NCBI GenBank assembly: GCA_964575255.1
Contig: CAZNPZ010000010.1
Coordinates: forward strand, 8,400 to 72,399
Direction: 5' to 3'
Length of the DNA stretch: 64,000 nucleotides
Source of the DNA: JAEZHK01 sp964575255
GTDB taxonomy: Bacteria; Bacillota; Clostridia; Christensenellales; Aristaeellaceae
The notes beneath the pieces are model-generated. The model had not been told where the DNA came from. It did no database searches and saw only the letters and a list, made by a program, of their open reading frames with translations. The position numbers and the translations under genes were made by a program. Of this stretch, positions 1 to 7,679 are shown piece by piece (within the stretch, counting starts at the first letter, position 1; every line of letters starts with the position of its first letter).

Positions 1-405
1 GACCGCCGACACGCCGGAGACGATCATGCGCGCTTTGGGCTCAAGACGCTCGCGGCGCCACAAAAGCCAAATGCCCAGCGGCGGCAGCACGACAAGCAAA
101 AGCCATGTCAGCCAGTCGCTCCTGTACAGAACATCGTAGCGGCTGGCGGGCGCGTCTTCTTCTGGGTAGTACCCGCCCTGGTCGTATCCGCCCTGCGGCG
201 AATAGGGCTCGCCCTGGTCGTATCCGCGACCGTACGACCCATACTCCGGGCCGTCGGGCTCATATCCGCCCTGATGCCTTTGGCCGCCCTGACCGTCGTC
301 CTGATTGCCAAAGTTGAGGCGGTGAATCTCCCCATCGCCCCACTTGTATGCGATACCGCTCTTCGACCAGTGCAGCTTCAGCTTGCCGAATTGCTTTGTT
401 GCCAT
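1..405 (-). CDS. Small membrane protein with Gly/Tyr/Gln-rich N-terminal half (C-terminus outside window)
   Basis: The frame is open from an ATG at 405 down to base 1 (135 codons seen, no stop), so the gene is cut by the window edge. AAAGGTGGT just upstream is a plausible ribosome site. Residues 1-35 are basic and polar. Residues 35-80 are a low-complexity stretch with repeated QGGYDQG/QGGYEPD-like units. A hydrophobic segment follows (WLTWLLLVVLPPLGIWLLW), then a basic RRERLEPKARMI and the start of a second hydrophobic stretch. The LPPLG...LWR...R..ILVSA pattern recurs in the protein at 49182-49580, so the two may be distant paralogues. Function unknown. A promoter lies at 505-533. Confidence 0.7.
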   Translation of the reverse strand, partial: MATKQFGKLKLHWSKSGIAYKWGDGEIHRLNFGNQDDGQGGQRHQGGYEPDGPEYGSYGRGYDQGEPYSPQGGYDQGGYYPEEDAPASRYDVLYRSDWLTWLLLVVLPPLGIWLLWRRERLEPKARMIVSGVSAV

Positions 406-504
406 TCTTCAACCACCTTTTCTCGCGTGCCCACCGTATGAAGGCGCGTCAGCTGTCGGGACGGAACCTGCCAACCGAGCGCGAAACTGCGCCTGATCAC
501 GAAA

Positions 505-533
505 AGTGTACATCAAAACATACCTCCAGTCAA
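505..533 (-). promoter_or_regulatory. Sigma-A-type promoter for the minus-strand gene ending at the window edge
   Basis: On the minus strand, TTGACT (533-528) is separated by 17 bases from TACACT (510-505). It lies about 100 bases upstream of the ATG at 405. Confidence 0.45.
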
Positions 534-678
534 TATCGGTTGGACGCAAAAGCGCTGTATATTGTTTCATAAAAGCCAAGTTGGCATTAATTGAAGGGGA
601 TTCCCCCTGCGGCGCGCCCGGAAACCGGCTTTCCCATTGCTGAAATGTGCTCGGTGGCGCTTCCAGATTTGCGCGGTA

Positions 679-707
679 TATACAGAATCATCCGTTTATG
701 GTATAAT
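679..707 (+). promoter_or_regulatory. Sigma-A-type promoter for the CapA-like gene
   Basis: TATACA (679-684), 17-base spacer, perfect TATAAT (702-707). It lies 28 bases before the ATG at 736. Confidence 0.65.
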
Positions 708-735
708 ACGGTTATCCGATGCGTGGAGGGATCCG

Positions 736-2109
736 ATGCGTTCAAACTGGCTGCGCAGGTATGAGGCGCTGCCCCGGCGGGTCCGGCTGGCGGTCTTCCT
801 CGCGGTGATCGTGCTGATTGCCGTGCTTTGCGTTTCGCTGTTTTTCCTGTCCCGGCCCGACAAGGCCGTGACGACCGGCGCCAAGGCGCCCGGCGCGACG
901 GATGCGGCGCCATCCCAAACGCCCGAAGCGAAAGCGGCCGGCAACGCCGATGTGGACGAGGGCGAAGTGGGCGAGGACGCCTCGACGGACGCGCAGCCCG
1001 AAGACGTGAACGTCGAGGCCGACGCCGCGGACGAAACCGTGGCCACCGGTGCGAAGCGCAAGGCGGTCATCCGCTCCTTCGGCGACATCATCATCCATCA
1101 GCCGCTGTTTGACACGGCCTACGACGCCAAAGAGAAAACCTTTGATTTCTCGCCCTATTTCGCGCTGATCGCCGATTCGCTGTCCAAGGCGGATTACACC
1201 GTCGGCAACGTGGATGGCCCGATGGGCGGCAAGGGCAGCCGAGGCTACCGGTTCTACCCGCAGTTCAACACGCCGCCGCACCTGATGTACGCGCTGAAAT
1301 CGAGTGGCGTCGATATGCTGACCCTCGCCAACAACCACGCGCTGGACACCTTCTTCGACGGTCTAAAGCGTGAGATCAACAACGTGGAGAAGGTTGGGCT
1401 CGACCACGTCGGCGCGTACCGCACCCAGGCGGAATACGACACGCCAAAAGTGGTCACCATCAATGGCATCAAGGTGGGCATCACCAACTACACCGTCTCC
1501 ACCAACAATCTGGAGCGGAGTTCTGACCCGGAGGCCACCATTTACGGCCTGCGCACCACGAGAAATTCCAGCCCCAGAAAGGACATCGCGGCGCTCCGCG
1601 GCGCGGGCGCGGAGTTCGTCGTGGTCTACATGCACTGGGGCGAGGAGTACCAGCGCACCGTCAACAGCTCTCAGAAGGATCTGGCGAAGAAACTGGTCGC
1701 CGCCGGGGCGGACATGATCATCGGCGGGCATCCGCACGTGGTGCAGTCCATCGAGACCGTGAAGGCCAAGGGTTTGGACGGCAAAGAGCGCAGCGCGTTG
1801 GTCGTGTATTCGATGGGCAACTTCCTGTGCGACCAGCGGACGCGCTACCGCGACAGCGGCATCATCTTTGAGTTCACGCTGGTGGACGACGGTTCCGGCG
1901 TCATTCAGGCGGTCTCGCCGCGCTACGTACCGGTGTACGTGTGGCGCATCAGCACGGATTCCGGATACGATTACCGGGTGGTCGCCTGCGGCAGCGTCAT
2001 CGAAGACCGGCCCAAGTCGATGACCGATTCGGTGTTCAACCGCGTCAAGCAGGTGTGGAACGAACAGAAGAAGCTGATCGGGGACGCCGCCGGAATGGCG
2101 AAGCGCTGA
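736..2109 (+). CDS. CapA-family (poly-gamma-glutamate type) metallophosphoesterase, membrane-anchored
   Basis: 457 residues from the ATG at 736, which has GTGGAGGG in front. An in-frame ATG at 637 lies upstream of the promoter and is rejected. An N-terminal membrane anchor (about residues 18-38) is followed by a roughly 80-residue Ala/Glu/Asp-rich linker and then a CapA/PgsA-type phosphoesterase fold. Visible motifs are SFGDIIIHQPLF (metal-binding GD), LTLANNHALD, VYMHWGEEY, IIGGHPHVVQSIE and VVYSMGNFL. This family takes part in polyglutamate capsule synthesis in Bacillus, but many members are stand-alone extracellular enzymes. No capB/capC neighbours are seen, so capsule production is not supported here. 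The active domain should face outside the cell. Confidence 0.85.
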   Translation: MRSNWLRRYEALPRRVRLAVFLAVIVLIAVLCVSLFFLSRPDKAVTTGAKAPGATDAAPSQTPEAKAAGNADVDEGEVGEDASTDAQPEDVNVEADAADETVATGAKRKAVIRSFGDIIIHQPLFDTAYDAKEKTFDFSPYFALIADSLSKADYTVGNVDGPMGGKGSRGYRFYPQFNTPPHLMYALKSSGVDMLTLANNHALDTFFDGLKREINNVEKVGLDHVGAYRTQAEYDTPKVVTINGIKVGITNYTVSTNNLERSSDPEATIYGLRTTRNSSPRKDIAALRGAGAEFVVVYMHWGEEYQRTVNSSQKDLAKKLVAAGADMIIGGHPHVVQSIETVKAKGLDGKERSALVVYSMGNFLCDQRTRYRDSGIIFEFTLVDDGSGVIQAVSPRYVPVYVWRISTDSGYDYRVVACGSVIEDRPKSMTDSVFNRVKQVWNEQKKLIGDAAGMAKR

Positions 2110-2239
2110 ACAGGCCGCCTTCCTTCGGAAAATAAGCCCTCACATACCTTTCGCGTATCGTCTTTGTCGATACGCACCAGCCCACAAATGGGCTATTTCC
2201 GGGGTGAAAAGCATACCTTCCATTCGGGGGGTGTGTGTG

Positions 2240-2461
2240 TTGAAAGAGGATGTCGTCCGGGAGGGCGAGGGGCTGGACGCGCTGTCGGCGCGTCTTCATG
2301 TGCCCGGCTGCATGCTTCTGCGCGCGAACCGGTTGTTCAGCCCCGCGTGGCTGCTGCCCGGCCGCGTGATCTACGTACCGGAGGGCGATTTCTGCCGGGC
2401 GGACGAATTCCCCTGTCCGGCGCAGGCGCTCGATCTGAAAGCGCGGGAGGAACCTTCTTGA
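2240..2461 (+). CDS. Small LysM-like domain protein
   Basis: About 73 residues, nearly all one LysM-like unit: REGEGLDALSARLHVPGCML, then LLRANRLFSPAWLLPGRVIYVP. This matches the LysM pattern (GDTL..IA..., N.L..P..L..G..L.IP). No signal peptide or membrane segment is visible. The start is uncertain. TTG at 2240 sits at good distance from GGGGGG; GTG codons at 2204, 2231 and 2237 are alternatives. The stop overlaps the mutY start by four bases (TTGA), suggesting translational coupling with a DNA-repair gene. Peptidoglycan binding is inferred from the family only. Confidence 0.6.
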   Translation: MKEDVVREGEGLDALSARLHVPGCMLLRANRLFSPAWLLPGRVIYVPEGDFCRADEFPCPAQALDLKAREEPS

Positions 2462-3501
2462 CCGAATTTACCCGGGCGCTTCTATTTTGGCATGACCTGA
2501 ACGCGCGCGAACTGCCGTGGCGGCACGAGCGCGATCCATATAAAATCTGGCTGTCAGAGATCATGCTGCAGCAGACCCGCGCGGAGACCGTCGTCCGATA
2601 CTACCGCGCGTACCTCAGTCGCTTCCCGACGGTCACTTCGCTCGCCGAGGCCGACGAGGTCGATGTGCTCAAACTGTGGGAAGGCCTGGGGTACTATTCC
2701 AGGGCGCGGAACCTGATGAAGGCCGCGAAGCAGGTGGCCGCCTCGGGCGCGTTCCCACGGGACATACAGGGGCTTCGCCAACTCCCCGGCATCGGTGAGT
2801 ACACGGCGGGCGCGATCGCGTCGATCGCCTTCGGCTTCCCGGAACCCGCGATTGACGGCAACCAGATTCGCGTCCTGAGCCGCGCGTTCGGCGTGCGCGT
2901 GAGCGTCGCATCCCCGGAGGGAAAACGCGCGCTGCGCGAGGCTTCTCTGCGAAACATCCCGCCGGAGCGGCCCGGCGACTTCAACCAGGCGATGATGGGA
3001 CTGGGCGCGCTCGTCTGTACGCCCCGGCCCGATTGTGAGAACTGCCCGGTCGCGGCGCACTGCGACGCGCGCCGCGTCGGGGACATACGCTCCTTGCCCG
3101 TCCTGCCGCCCAAAGCGGACAAGCGGTCGGAGCAGCGCGCGGTGGCGCTGGTAATCCACGGCGGCCAGGTGCTGGTGCGCAGGCGGCCGGACGCCGGGTT
3201 ATTGGCGGGGCTGTATGAATTCCCCAACTTCCCGGACGCGAGGAGCGAGGCCGAAGTCATCGAGGCGCTTCGGGAGATCGGCGTCGAGCCTTTGAACCTT
3301 CGCCGGGCTGGGAGCGCACGGCACGTGTTCACCCACCTCGTCTGGAAGATGGATGGCTGGCGGTGCGAGGCGGACGCCGCGGCGGAAGGAGCCTTCGTGG
3401 ACGCGGACGCGCTCCGGGCGCTGCCCTTCCCCACCGCGTTCCGCGCTTTCCGCGAGATGGCGCTTACCGCGCTTCACGATATAGATTCCAAACGGCCCTG
3501 A
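2458..3501 (+). CDS. mutY: A/G-specific adenine DNA glycosylase MutY
   Basis: 347 residues from a TTG start at 2458, preceded by GGGAGG at 2445-2450 and overlapping the LysM gene stop. MutY removes adenine mispaired with 8-oxoguanine. The N-terminal glycosylase has LPWR...PYKIWLSEIMLQQT (catalytic Glu), a helix-hairpin-helix LPGIGEYTAGAIASIAFG and the catalytic Asp in AIDGNQIRVLSR. A 4Fe-4S site reads CTPRPDCENCPVAAHC. The usual MutY spacing is C-X6-C-X2-C-X5-C; here the first spacing is five residues. The C-terminal third is the Nudix-like 8-oxoG recognition domain (ALVIHGGQVLVRRR...GLYEFPNF). Length is typical for the family. Confidence 0.93.
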   Translation: MTEFTRALLFWHDLNARELPWRHERDPYKIWLSEIMLQQTRAETVVRYYRAYLSRFPTVTSLAEADEVDVLKLWEGLGYYSRARNLMKAAKQVAASGAFPRDIQGLRQLPGIGEYTAGAIASIAFGFPEPAIDGNQIRVLSRAFGVRVSVASPEGKRALREASLRNIPPERPGDFNQAMMGLGALVCTPRPDCENCPVAAHCDARRVGDIRSLPVLPPKADKRSEQRAVALVIHGGQVLVRRRPDAGLLAGLYEFPNFPDARSEAEVIEALREIGVEPLNLRRAGSARHVFTHLVWKMDGWRCEADAAAEGAFVDADALRALPFPTAFRAFREMALTALHDIDSKRP

Positions 3502-3578
3502 GGCGCCGGAACGCATTATGTTACTCAGGGTTATTCATACATCCAAAACAGGAGGGCTTGTGTATAGCGGGACAAGAA

Positions 3579-3633
3579 GCCGAAGCGAGGCGACCCTTCG
3601 GGATACGCCTTCGGCGTGAAATGCAGCGCTACG
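3579..3633 (+). repeat. Dispersed repeat R3, copy 1
   Basis: About 55 bases nearly identical, in inverted orientation, to 39318-39373. The shared part runs from GCCGAAGC through CGACCCTTCGGGATACGCC to AATGCAGCGCTACG. The two copies are 35.7 kb apart, both intergenic. The inside contains short CTTCGG-type hairpins. Confidence 0.75.
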
Positions 3634-3747
3634 CTAACGCTGAGAGCGAAACGGTGGCGCACAATCGAAGGATTTGATCGTACGGTCGCGAAGCGACTTG
3701 GTTTGAACCCCTGCGACGATAATAGCATTACAGAAAGGAAGGATCGT

Positions 3748-4338
3748 ATGCCATTCATTGGCGGCAATGATAACGAAAAGGCGCGCAAGGCAAACCTGAA
3801 GGAACTGGAGGACAAACGCGTCGCCTTTGCCGAGGCGCACAAGGGGCTTTCGCTCGACACCGCGCTGTTCGTGCAATTCGGCGGCGGCTTCAAGGGCTTG
3901 GGCATCCGGCAGGACGATCTCTACCTGTTCACCGGCCCCGGCCCCGGCGACGCCGAAGATTTCACCGTCACCAGGGTTAACTGCTGCGGGGCACGGCTCC
4001 GGGACGAGAAGATCGCCTCCGAAGGCGCGGCGGGCATCCTGGGCTTTGGCAAGAAGGGCGGTCAGGGCTATACGCTGACAGTCGAGCTTCCTGATCAAAG
4101 TTTTGAGCTTACGTTCATCTCCGGCTACAACTTCCTTCTGGAAGTCACGCCGGGCATGAAAAACCCGCTGCTGGACACCAAACGGCGTCCCGGCAACGCC
4201 AACCTCGTCTGGGACATGCGCTCGATTTCCTACGCTGACTGCCAGACTGTGTTCGCCCGCTGGCACAAGATGCTGAGCGATTGCGGCGACCAAAAGGGAC
4301 ACGCTGCCGATAAAGCGCCGATGGAACCGCTGCCGTAA
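3748..4338 (+). CDS. Conserved-looking hypothetical protein, cytoplasmic
   Basis: 196 residues from the ATG at 3748, preceded by AAGGAAGG at 3735-3742. A longer reading from 3616 runs through repeat R3 and is rejected. I do not recognise the family. The N-terminal 40 residues are charged and helical (KARKANLKELEDKRVAFAEA). The middle is a probable beta-rich domain with Gly-rich turns (VQFGGGFKGLGI, LFTGPGPGDAEDF, ILGFGKKGGQGYTLTVEL). The C-terminal end is helical with several Cys (CCG, CQTVF, DCGDQ). No signal peptide or membrane helix. A clear terminator follows, so it is probably monocistronic. Confidence 0.7.
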   Translation: MPFIGGNDNEKARKANLKELEDKRVAFAEAHKGLSLDTALFVQFGGGFKGLGIRQDDLYLFTGPGPGDAEDFTVTRVNCCGARLRDEKIASEGAAGILGFGKKGGQGYTLTVELPDQSFELTFISGYNFLLEVTPGMKNPLLDTKRRPGNANLVWDMRSISYADCQTVFARWHKMLSDCGDQKGHAADKAPMEPLP

Positions 4339-4395
4339 TGGATCGGATACACCCCGCGGCGCTCTGCCTGCGGAAAACCTCCATCATATCAATAG

Positions 4396-4432
4396 AAAAC
4401 GTTCCCAGCGTCATGTGCGCGGGAACGTTTTT
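4396..4432 (+). terminator. Rho-independent terminator after the 3748-4338 gene
   Basis: Arms AAACGTTCCC and GGGAACGTTT around a 14-base loop, followed by a T-tract. Confidence 0.8.
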
Positions 4433-4506
4433 CTGTAACGGCCAAAGCCCGAGAGGGGAAAGCGCCCTGCGCGCCGATACGCTGATCACTGCTCAAAGGC
4501 ATTCCT

Positions 4507-5201
4507 TTACTCTGAACCTTCTAGCCCGGTCAACCGACGGGCGGCATCTATGACAAATCGCATGTCTTTGAGGCCAAGCCGAGCCTGATACCATCCATAC
4601 GCCTCGTTTGCCGCCGTAACCCGCTGTAAAAGCGCCCCGGCATCCGCGTCGGCTACCGAGCGCGAGCACCGGAAGCCCGCCGCGAACAGCGCCGTCGCGG
4701 TCGCCGCGCCAACGCCGTTGATGCGCGCAAGGTCGCAGAGGGCGTCAAGTCCCGCCGCCGCTTCCCCGCCGATCCCCCATGATCCGAAGTCTTGCGCACC
4801 CGAAACCTGCTCAAAGTAATCCTTTGTCGTCCGGATGCCCCGCGAAGCGAGGGCCTCTACAGGTTCAGAAGGAATCCCCGGGAAGGCGGAAAGGGGCAAT
4901 GGCTTCGGGATCAGCGCGCCGATCTCGCGCGGAGCACCGTCAGGGATTCGATGGGTACGCCCGACCGTTCCAACAACGCCCGGAGGCGCTTCGGCGTGGA
5001 CAGCGCGTCCGAAAGCGCCTGAAGGCTTCCGATGCCCGCCTGTTCCAGCCGCGTAATGTGCGCCTCCAACTGATCCAGAAGCAACCTCCGCCCCGGCAGC
5101 AGGTTGCTATGCTTCAGAATATCCCCGTATGCCCGAATGGAAACAGCACCGAGGTTCGGCTCGTACCGCAACCCGTCCGCCCCCTTCCGGTTTTCCATCA
5201 T
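4507..5201 (-). pseudogene. Helix-hairpin-helix/DUF4332-like protein, split by a frameshift
   Basis: Two minus-strand frames, 5201-4911 (96 residues, ending LTVLRARSAR) and 4899-4507 (130 residues), together read as one protein of about 231 residues. If one base is restored in the CGCGCG run near 4925, the join reads ...VLRREIGALIPKP..., continuing without a break into the second frame. The first part has NLLPGRRLLLDQL and a helical bundle. The second has FPGIPSEPVEALASRGI and ARINGVGAATATALFAAGF, both helix-hairpin-helix DNA-binding-type repeats. It starts 10 bases after trmO ends, so they were probably co-transcribed. Either a real mutation or a sequencing error in a GC repeat. The family assignment is from memory of its pattern. 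Confidence 0.6.
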
Positions 5202-5210
5202 TATACCGCA

Positions 5211-5690
5211 TCAGTCCGGAAAGTTAAACTCCGCGCTCCAGTCGAATTCGCCGCTCTCCTCCAGCCAGGCCGGCCAGTGCGCGCACCAGGCGGGCATCCT
5301 CACATCCCGCACACGGTCGACGGACGGCTGATAGGGCTTGATGTCGAGAACCGGCGTCCCATCCTCCGCGTCGATCCAGCCAAGTTCCAGCCGCCGGTTT
5401 GCCGTGTCGACGTTTATCAGCGCGCAGGCGGTCACCATGATCGGGTTGGGGCGGACCGGCGACCTGGTCGCCAGCACGCCGACCTTCTCCGGGCCATTCT
5501 TATAGGGCTTGTCCAGCACTGAGAGGTCCCGGCACTCGCCGGTGTCCAGCAGGTGCGCCCACCAGATCACCTGGACGTGGCCGTACTCACTCAGCCCCAG
5601 CGCCGCGTCAATGGTTTTCTCCCCCAGTTCGATGAAATACCTGCCGCCTTCCGAGACGACCCTTCCGATGGGCGCGACGGTGATTTCCAT
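5211..5690 (-). CDS. trmO: TsaA/TrmO-family tRNA N6-methyltransferase
   Basis: 159 residues from the ATG at 5690. GGAGGG precedes it at suitable distance; an ATG two codons earlier sits too close to that site. The TrmO family methylates N6-threonylcarbamoyladenosine at position 37 of certain tRNAs using S-adenosylmethionine. Visible family features are an N-terminal beta strand (ITVAPIGRVVSE), LSEYGHVQVIWWAHLLD, the signature SPVRPNPIMVTACAL and the C-terminal DGTPVLDIKPYQPSVD. Bacterial relatives are often about 150-230 residues, so this is a short but complete form. The next minus-strand gene is the frameshifted helix-hairpin-helix gene. Confidence 0.85.
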   Translation of the reverse strand: MEITVAPIGRVVSEGGRYFIELGEKTIDAALGLSEYGHVQVIWWAHLLDTGECRDLSVLDKPYKNGPEKVGVLATRSPVRPNPIMVTACALINVDTANRRLELGWIDAEDGTPVLDIKPYQPSVDRVRDVRMPAWCAHWPAWLEESGEFDWSAEFNFPD

Positions 5691-5762
5691 GACCATCCCT
5701 CCAATTCGTTTGATGCGGATATGATACCGGATCGCAGCCCCGGCGCGCGTGATGAATCCTGC

Positions 5763-5791
5763 TTCAAATCCACCGCGCATTGTGGTAAAAT
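5763..5791 (+). promoter_or_regulatory. Promoter for the GyrI-like/AraC pair
   Basis: TTCAAA (5763-5768), 17 bases, TAAAAT (5786-5791). It lies 38 bases before the ATG at 5830. Confidence 0.5.
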
Positions 5792-5829
5792 CCGGGGAGA
5801 ACCGATGAATCCTGCGGATGGAGGGTTGT

Positions 5830-6339
5830 ATGAAGACGGAACTTGCGCGCTTCGGCCCGATGCTTCTGGGCGGCATGGGCTTTTATGGCGATCCCTTCAG
5901 CGCGAAAGCGGGATGGGATTCCGAGAACGAGATTGGAAAGACCTGGCAGCGGTTTACCGATTGGCTGGCGGCCAATCCCGGCGATCCCCGCTTCACCGAG
6001 AAGAGCGTCCTGTACGAGCTGCACGTCTACAGCCCGGAGACCCCGGTCAAAGGGGTTTTCGAGGTGTTCGTGGGTGGCGCGGTTTCAACCCACGAGCTGG
6101 ATGAAGCGCTGATCGCCAAGTGGATCCCCGCCGGGGAATATTTGAAGGTGACGCTGACCGGCACGGAGATCACCGGCGACTGGGGGATGTTGCTTGATGC
6201 TGAGATGCTGCCCCAAATGGGTCTCGAACGGCGCGGCGCGCACCTGATTCAGGCCTACGACGCGCGCTTCAAGGGCACGGGCAGCGTTTCGGAATCGGAG
6301 ATGGACGCCTACATCCCCGTTCAGCGGGTCAGGCGATGA
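5830..6339 (+). CDS. GyrI-like/effector-binding domain protein
   Basis: 169 residues from the ATG at 5830 (GGAGGG at 5820-5825; an ATG at 5818 has no ribosome site). The whole protein looks like a single GyrI/Rob-type small-molecule-binding domain: LLGGMGFYGDPF, SENEIGKTWQRFTDWL, YELHVYSPET, FEVFVGGAVS and WIPAGEYLKVTLTGTEI follow the usual order of that fold. Such domains bind cationic or hydrophobic compounds, often as the ligand-sensing half of AraC- or MerR-type activators. Its stop overlaps the following AraC-type gene by four bases (ATGA), which fits a split sensor/DNA-binding arrangement. Cytoplasmic. Confidence 0.75.
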   Translation: MKTELARFGPMLLGGMGFYGDPFSAKAGWDSENEIGKTWQRFTDWLAANPGDPRFTEKSVLYELHVYSPETPVKGVFEVFVGGAVSTHELDEALIAKWIPAGEYLKVTLTGTEITGDWGMLLDAEMLPQMGLERRGAHLIQAYDARFKGTGSVSESEMDAYIPVQRVRR

Positions 6340-7055
6340 ACGCCGAAGCGACGGTCGCGAAGGCGATCCGCTATATTGAGGACAATCTGCGCGGCGACAT
6401 CGGCGTCGCGGACGTCGCGAACGCCGTCCATTATTCGCAGTTCTACTTCTCAAGGCTCTTCTCGCAGTGCGTCCGTGTGTCGGTCTACGATTACATTTTG
6501 AAGCGTAAACTCACCGAGTCCAGAAAAGCGCTGCTTTAAGGCGGCGGACGGATCATCGATCTGGCGCTCGAATACGGCTTCCAGTCGGGCGAGGGGTACG
6601 CCAGAGCGTTTCGCAAGATGTTCGGCGAGAATCCAAGCGAGGTCGCGCGCCTGAGGCCGTTCCTGATGTATGAACCGATCGACAAAGCGTATCTGTCTTT
6701 CCTGATGGGGCTGAAGATTGAGATCGCCGACAAACCGGCGTCACCCTGCCGCTTTGAGCTTGACCCGGACGGCGGCGACGAACTGACGATCCTGACCGAC
6801 GACCTGATGGGCGTAAAGACCCAGTTCAGAGGCTATGCCGGAATCCCGGACGATCGCCGCCTAGCCTACCGGCTTGAACCGATCCGGCACGCCGCGCGCG
6901 TATACCAGGCCGACCCGCGCCACGCCTTCCGCTTTTTCACCGACAACATGTATGACCCATCCAGGATGGGCATGAACTACATCCTGATCCGTCGCGAAGA
7001 GGGCTGGCTCGACTTTATCATCCCAGAAAAAGAACCGTCGCGCGCCGTGAGATAA
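6336..7055 (+). pseudogene. AraC-family transcriptional regulator interrupted by an in-frame TAA
   Basis: Reading frame 6336-7055 encodes an AraC-type protein of about 239 residues, but codon 68 is TAA (6537-6539). Before it is the first helix-turn-helix (IGVADVANAVHYSQFYFSRLF) ending KLTESRKALL. Straight after it, in the same frame, comes GGGRIIDLALEYGFQSGEGYARAFRKMFGENPSEV, the second helix-turn-helix. Relatives normally have Glu or a similar residue at the stop position, so one G-to-T change (GAA to TAA) would explain it. The roughly 130-residue C-terminal domain is intact and of unclear ligand. No strong internal ribosome site is seen before 6618. It is either a recent pseudogene or a base-call error. 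Confidence 0.75.
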
Positions 7056-7070
7056 GGATTCGGCCAGACG

Positions 7071-7107
7071 AAAATACGCCCCGGAAACGCGCGTTTCCGG
7101 GGCGTAT
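7071..7107 (-). terminator. Terminator for the 7122-7613 gene
   Basis: A 17-bp near-perfect stem (ATACGCCCCGGAAACGC and its complement). On the minus strand it runs into TTTTCGTC. It sits between two convergent genes. Confidence 0.75.
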
Positions 7108-7121
7108 GGTTGCCTATGTCA

Positions 7122-7613
7122 CTATTGGTCGGGAACGATGACCAGCGTACCCGGGTCGTAGGGCTCGTTCCAGACGGCGGCGGCGTCATCTTTGACCAGC
7201 TTCGTCACGTCGCCCCATGTGTCGGACTTGTAGCCGTCAAACTGCGCGCCGTCCGAAGACGACAGAACCAGCGTCTCCACGTCGCGGCTGGACGGTTCCT
7301 CCACCGGGATCGCCAGGTACAGCTTCTTGCCCTTGTGGTAGGCGACGGCCACGTCGGTCTGCACCGCCTGGGTCAGCGCCGCGTCCAGTTCGAAGCACAC
7401 GAAGTCCTCAAAATCCGCCTCGCTGGGCGGGTTCACGAAGTCCAGCTTGTCCAGCGCTTTCTGGTATTCGCCGTAGCTGATGAGCGTCAGCGCTTCCTTG
7501 GCGTTGTCAAACAGCGCCTCGTCCAGCGTTTTCGCGCTGACCAGAAGCGGCGTCGCCGCGAGCAGCGCCGCGCTCAGAAGCAGCGCCGTCCATCGTTTCG
7601 CATCAAAGCGCAT
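7122..7613 (-). CDS. Exported protein of unknown function
   Basis: 163 residues. A signal peptide is clear: RFDAKRW, a hydrophobic core TALLLSAALLAATPLLV, and SAK as a likely type I cleavage site, with no lipobox Cys. The mature part is about 135 residues, acidic, with helical segments at the N-terminus (LDEALFDNAKEALTLISYGEYQKALDKLDF, TPR-like in character but only one unit). A beta-rich C-terminal half follows (VAVAYHKGKKLYLAIPV, ETLVLSSSDGAQFDG). It ends against a strong terminator. It lies downstream of the three-gene importer on the same strand with a 66-base gap, so it may belong to that transcript. No family recognised. Confidence 0.75.
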   Translation of the reverse strand: MRFDAKRWTALLLSAALLAATPLLVSAKTLDEALFDNAKEALTLISYGEYQKALDKLDFVNPPSEADFEDFVCFELDAALTQAVQTDVAVAYHKGKKLYLAIPVEEPSSRDVETLVLSSSDGAQFDGYKSDTWGDVTKLVKDDAAAVWNEPYDPGTLVIVPDQ

Positions 7614-7679
7614 GGCCTCACGTCCTTTACATTGGTACTCGTTTGACGGACGGGGCGGTGTAATGGTTGCATCAATCTG

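Larger units (their letters stand above)
406..735. other. Divergent intergenic region
   Basis: This 330-base region separates the minus-strand membrane protein from the plus-strand CapA-like gene. It holds the two outward promoters listed separately. I see no other gene; the short open frames here have neither a ribosome site nor a recognisable product. Confidence 0.6.

Noticed and set aside
6537..6539. Recoding (read-through) of the TAA in the AraC gene
   Set aside because: TAA is not a known selenocysteine or pyrrolysine codon and no recoding signal is visible; a mutation or base error is simpler.
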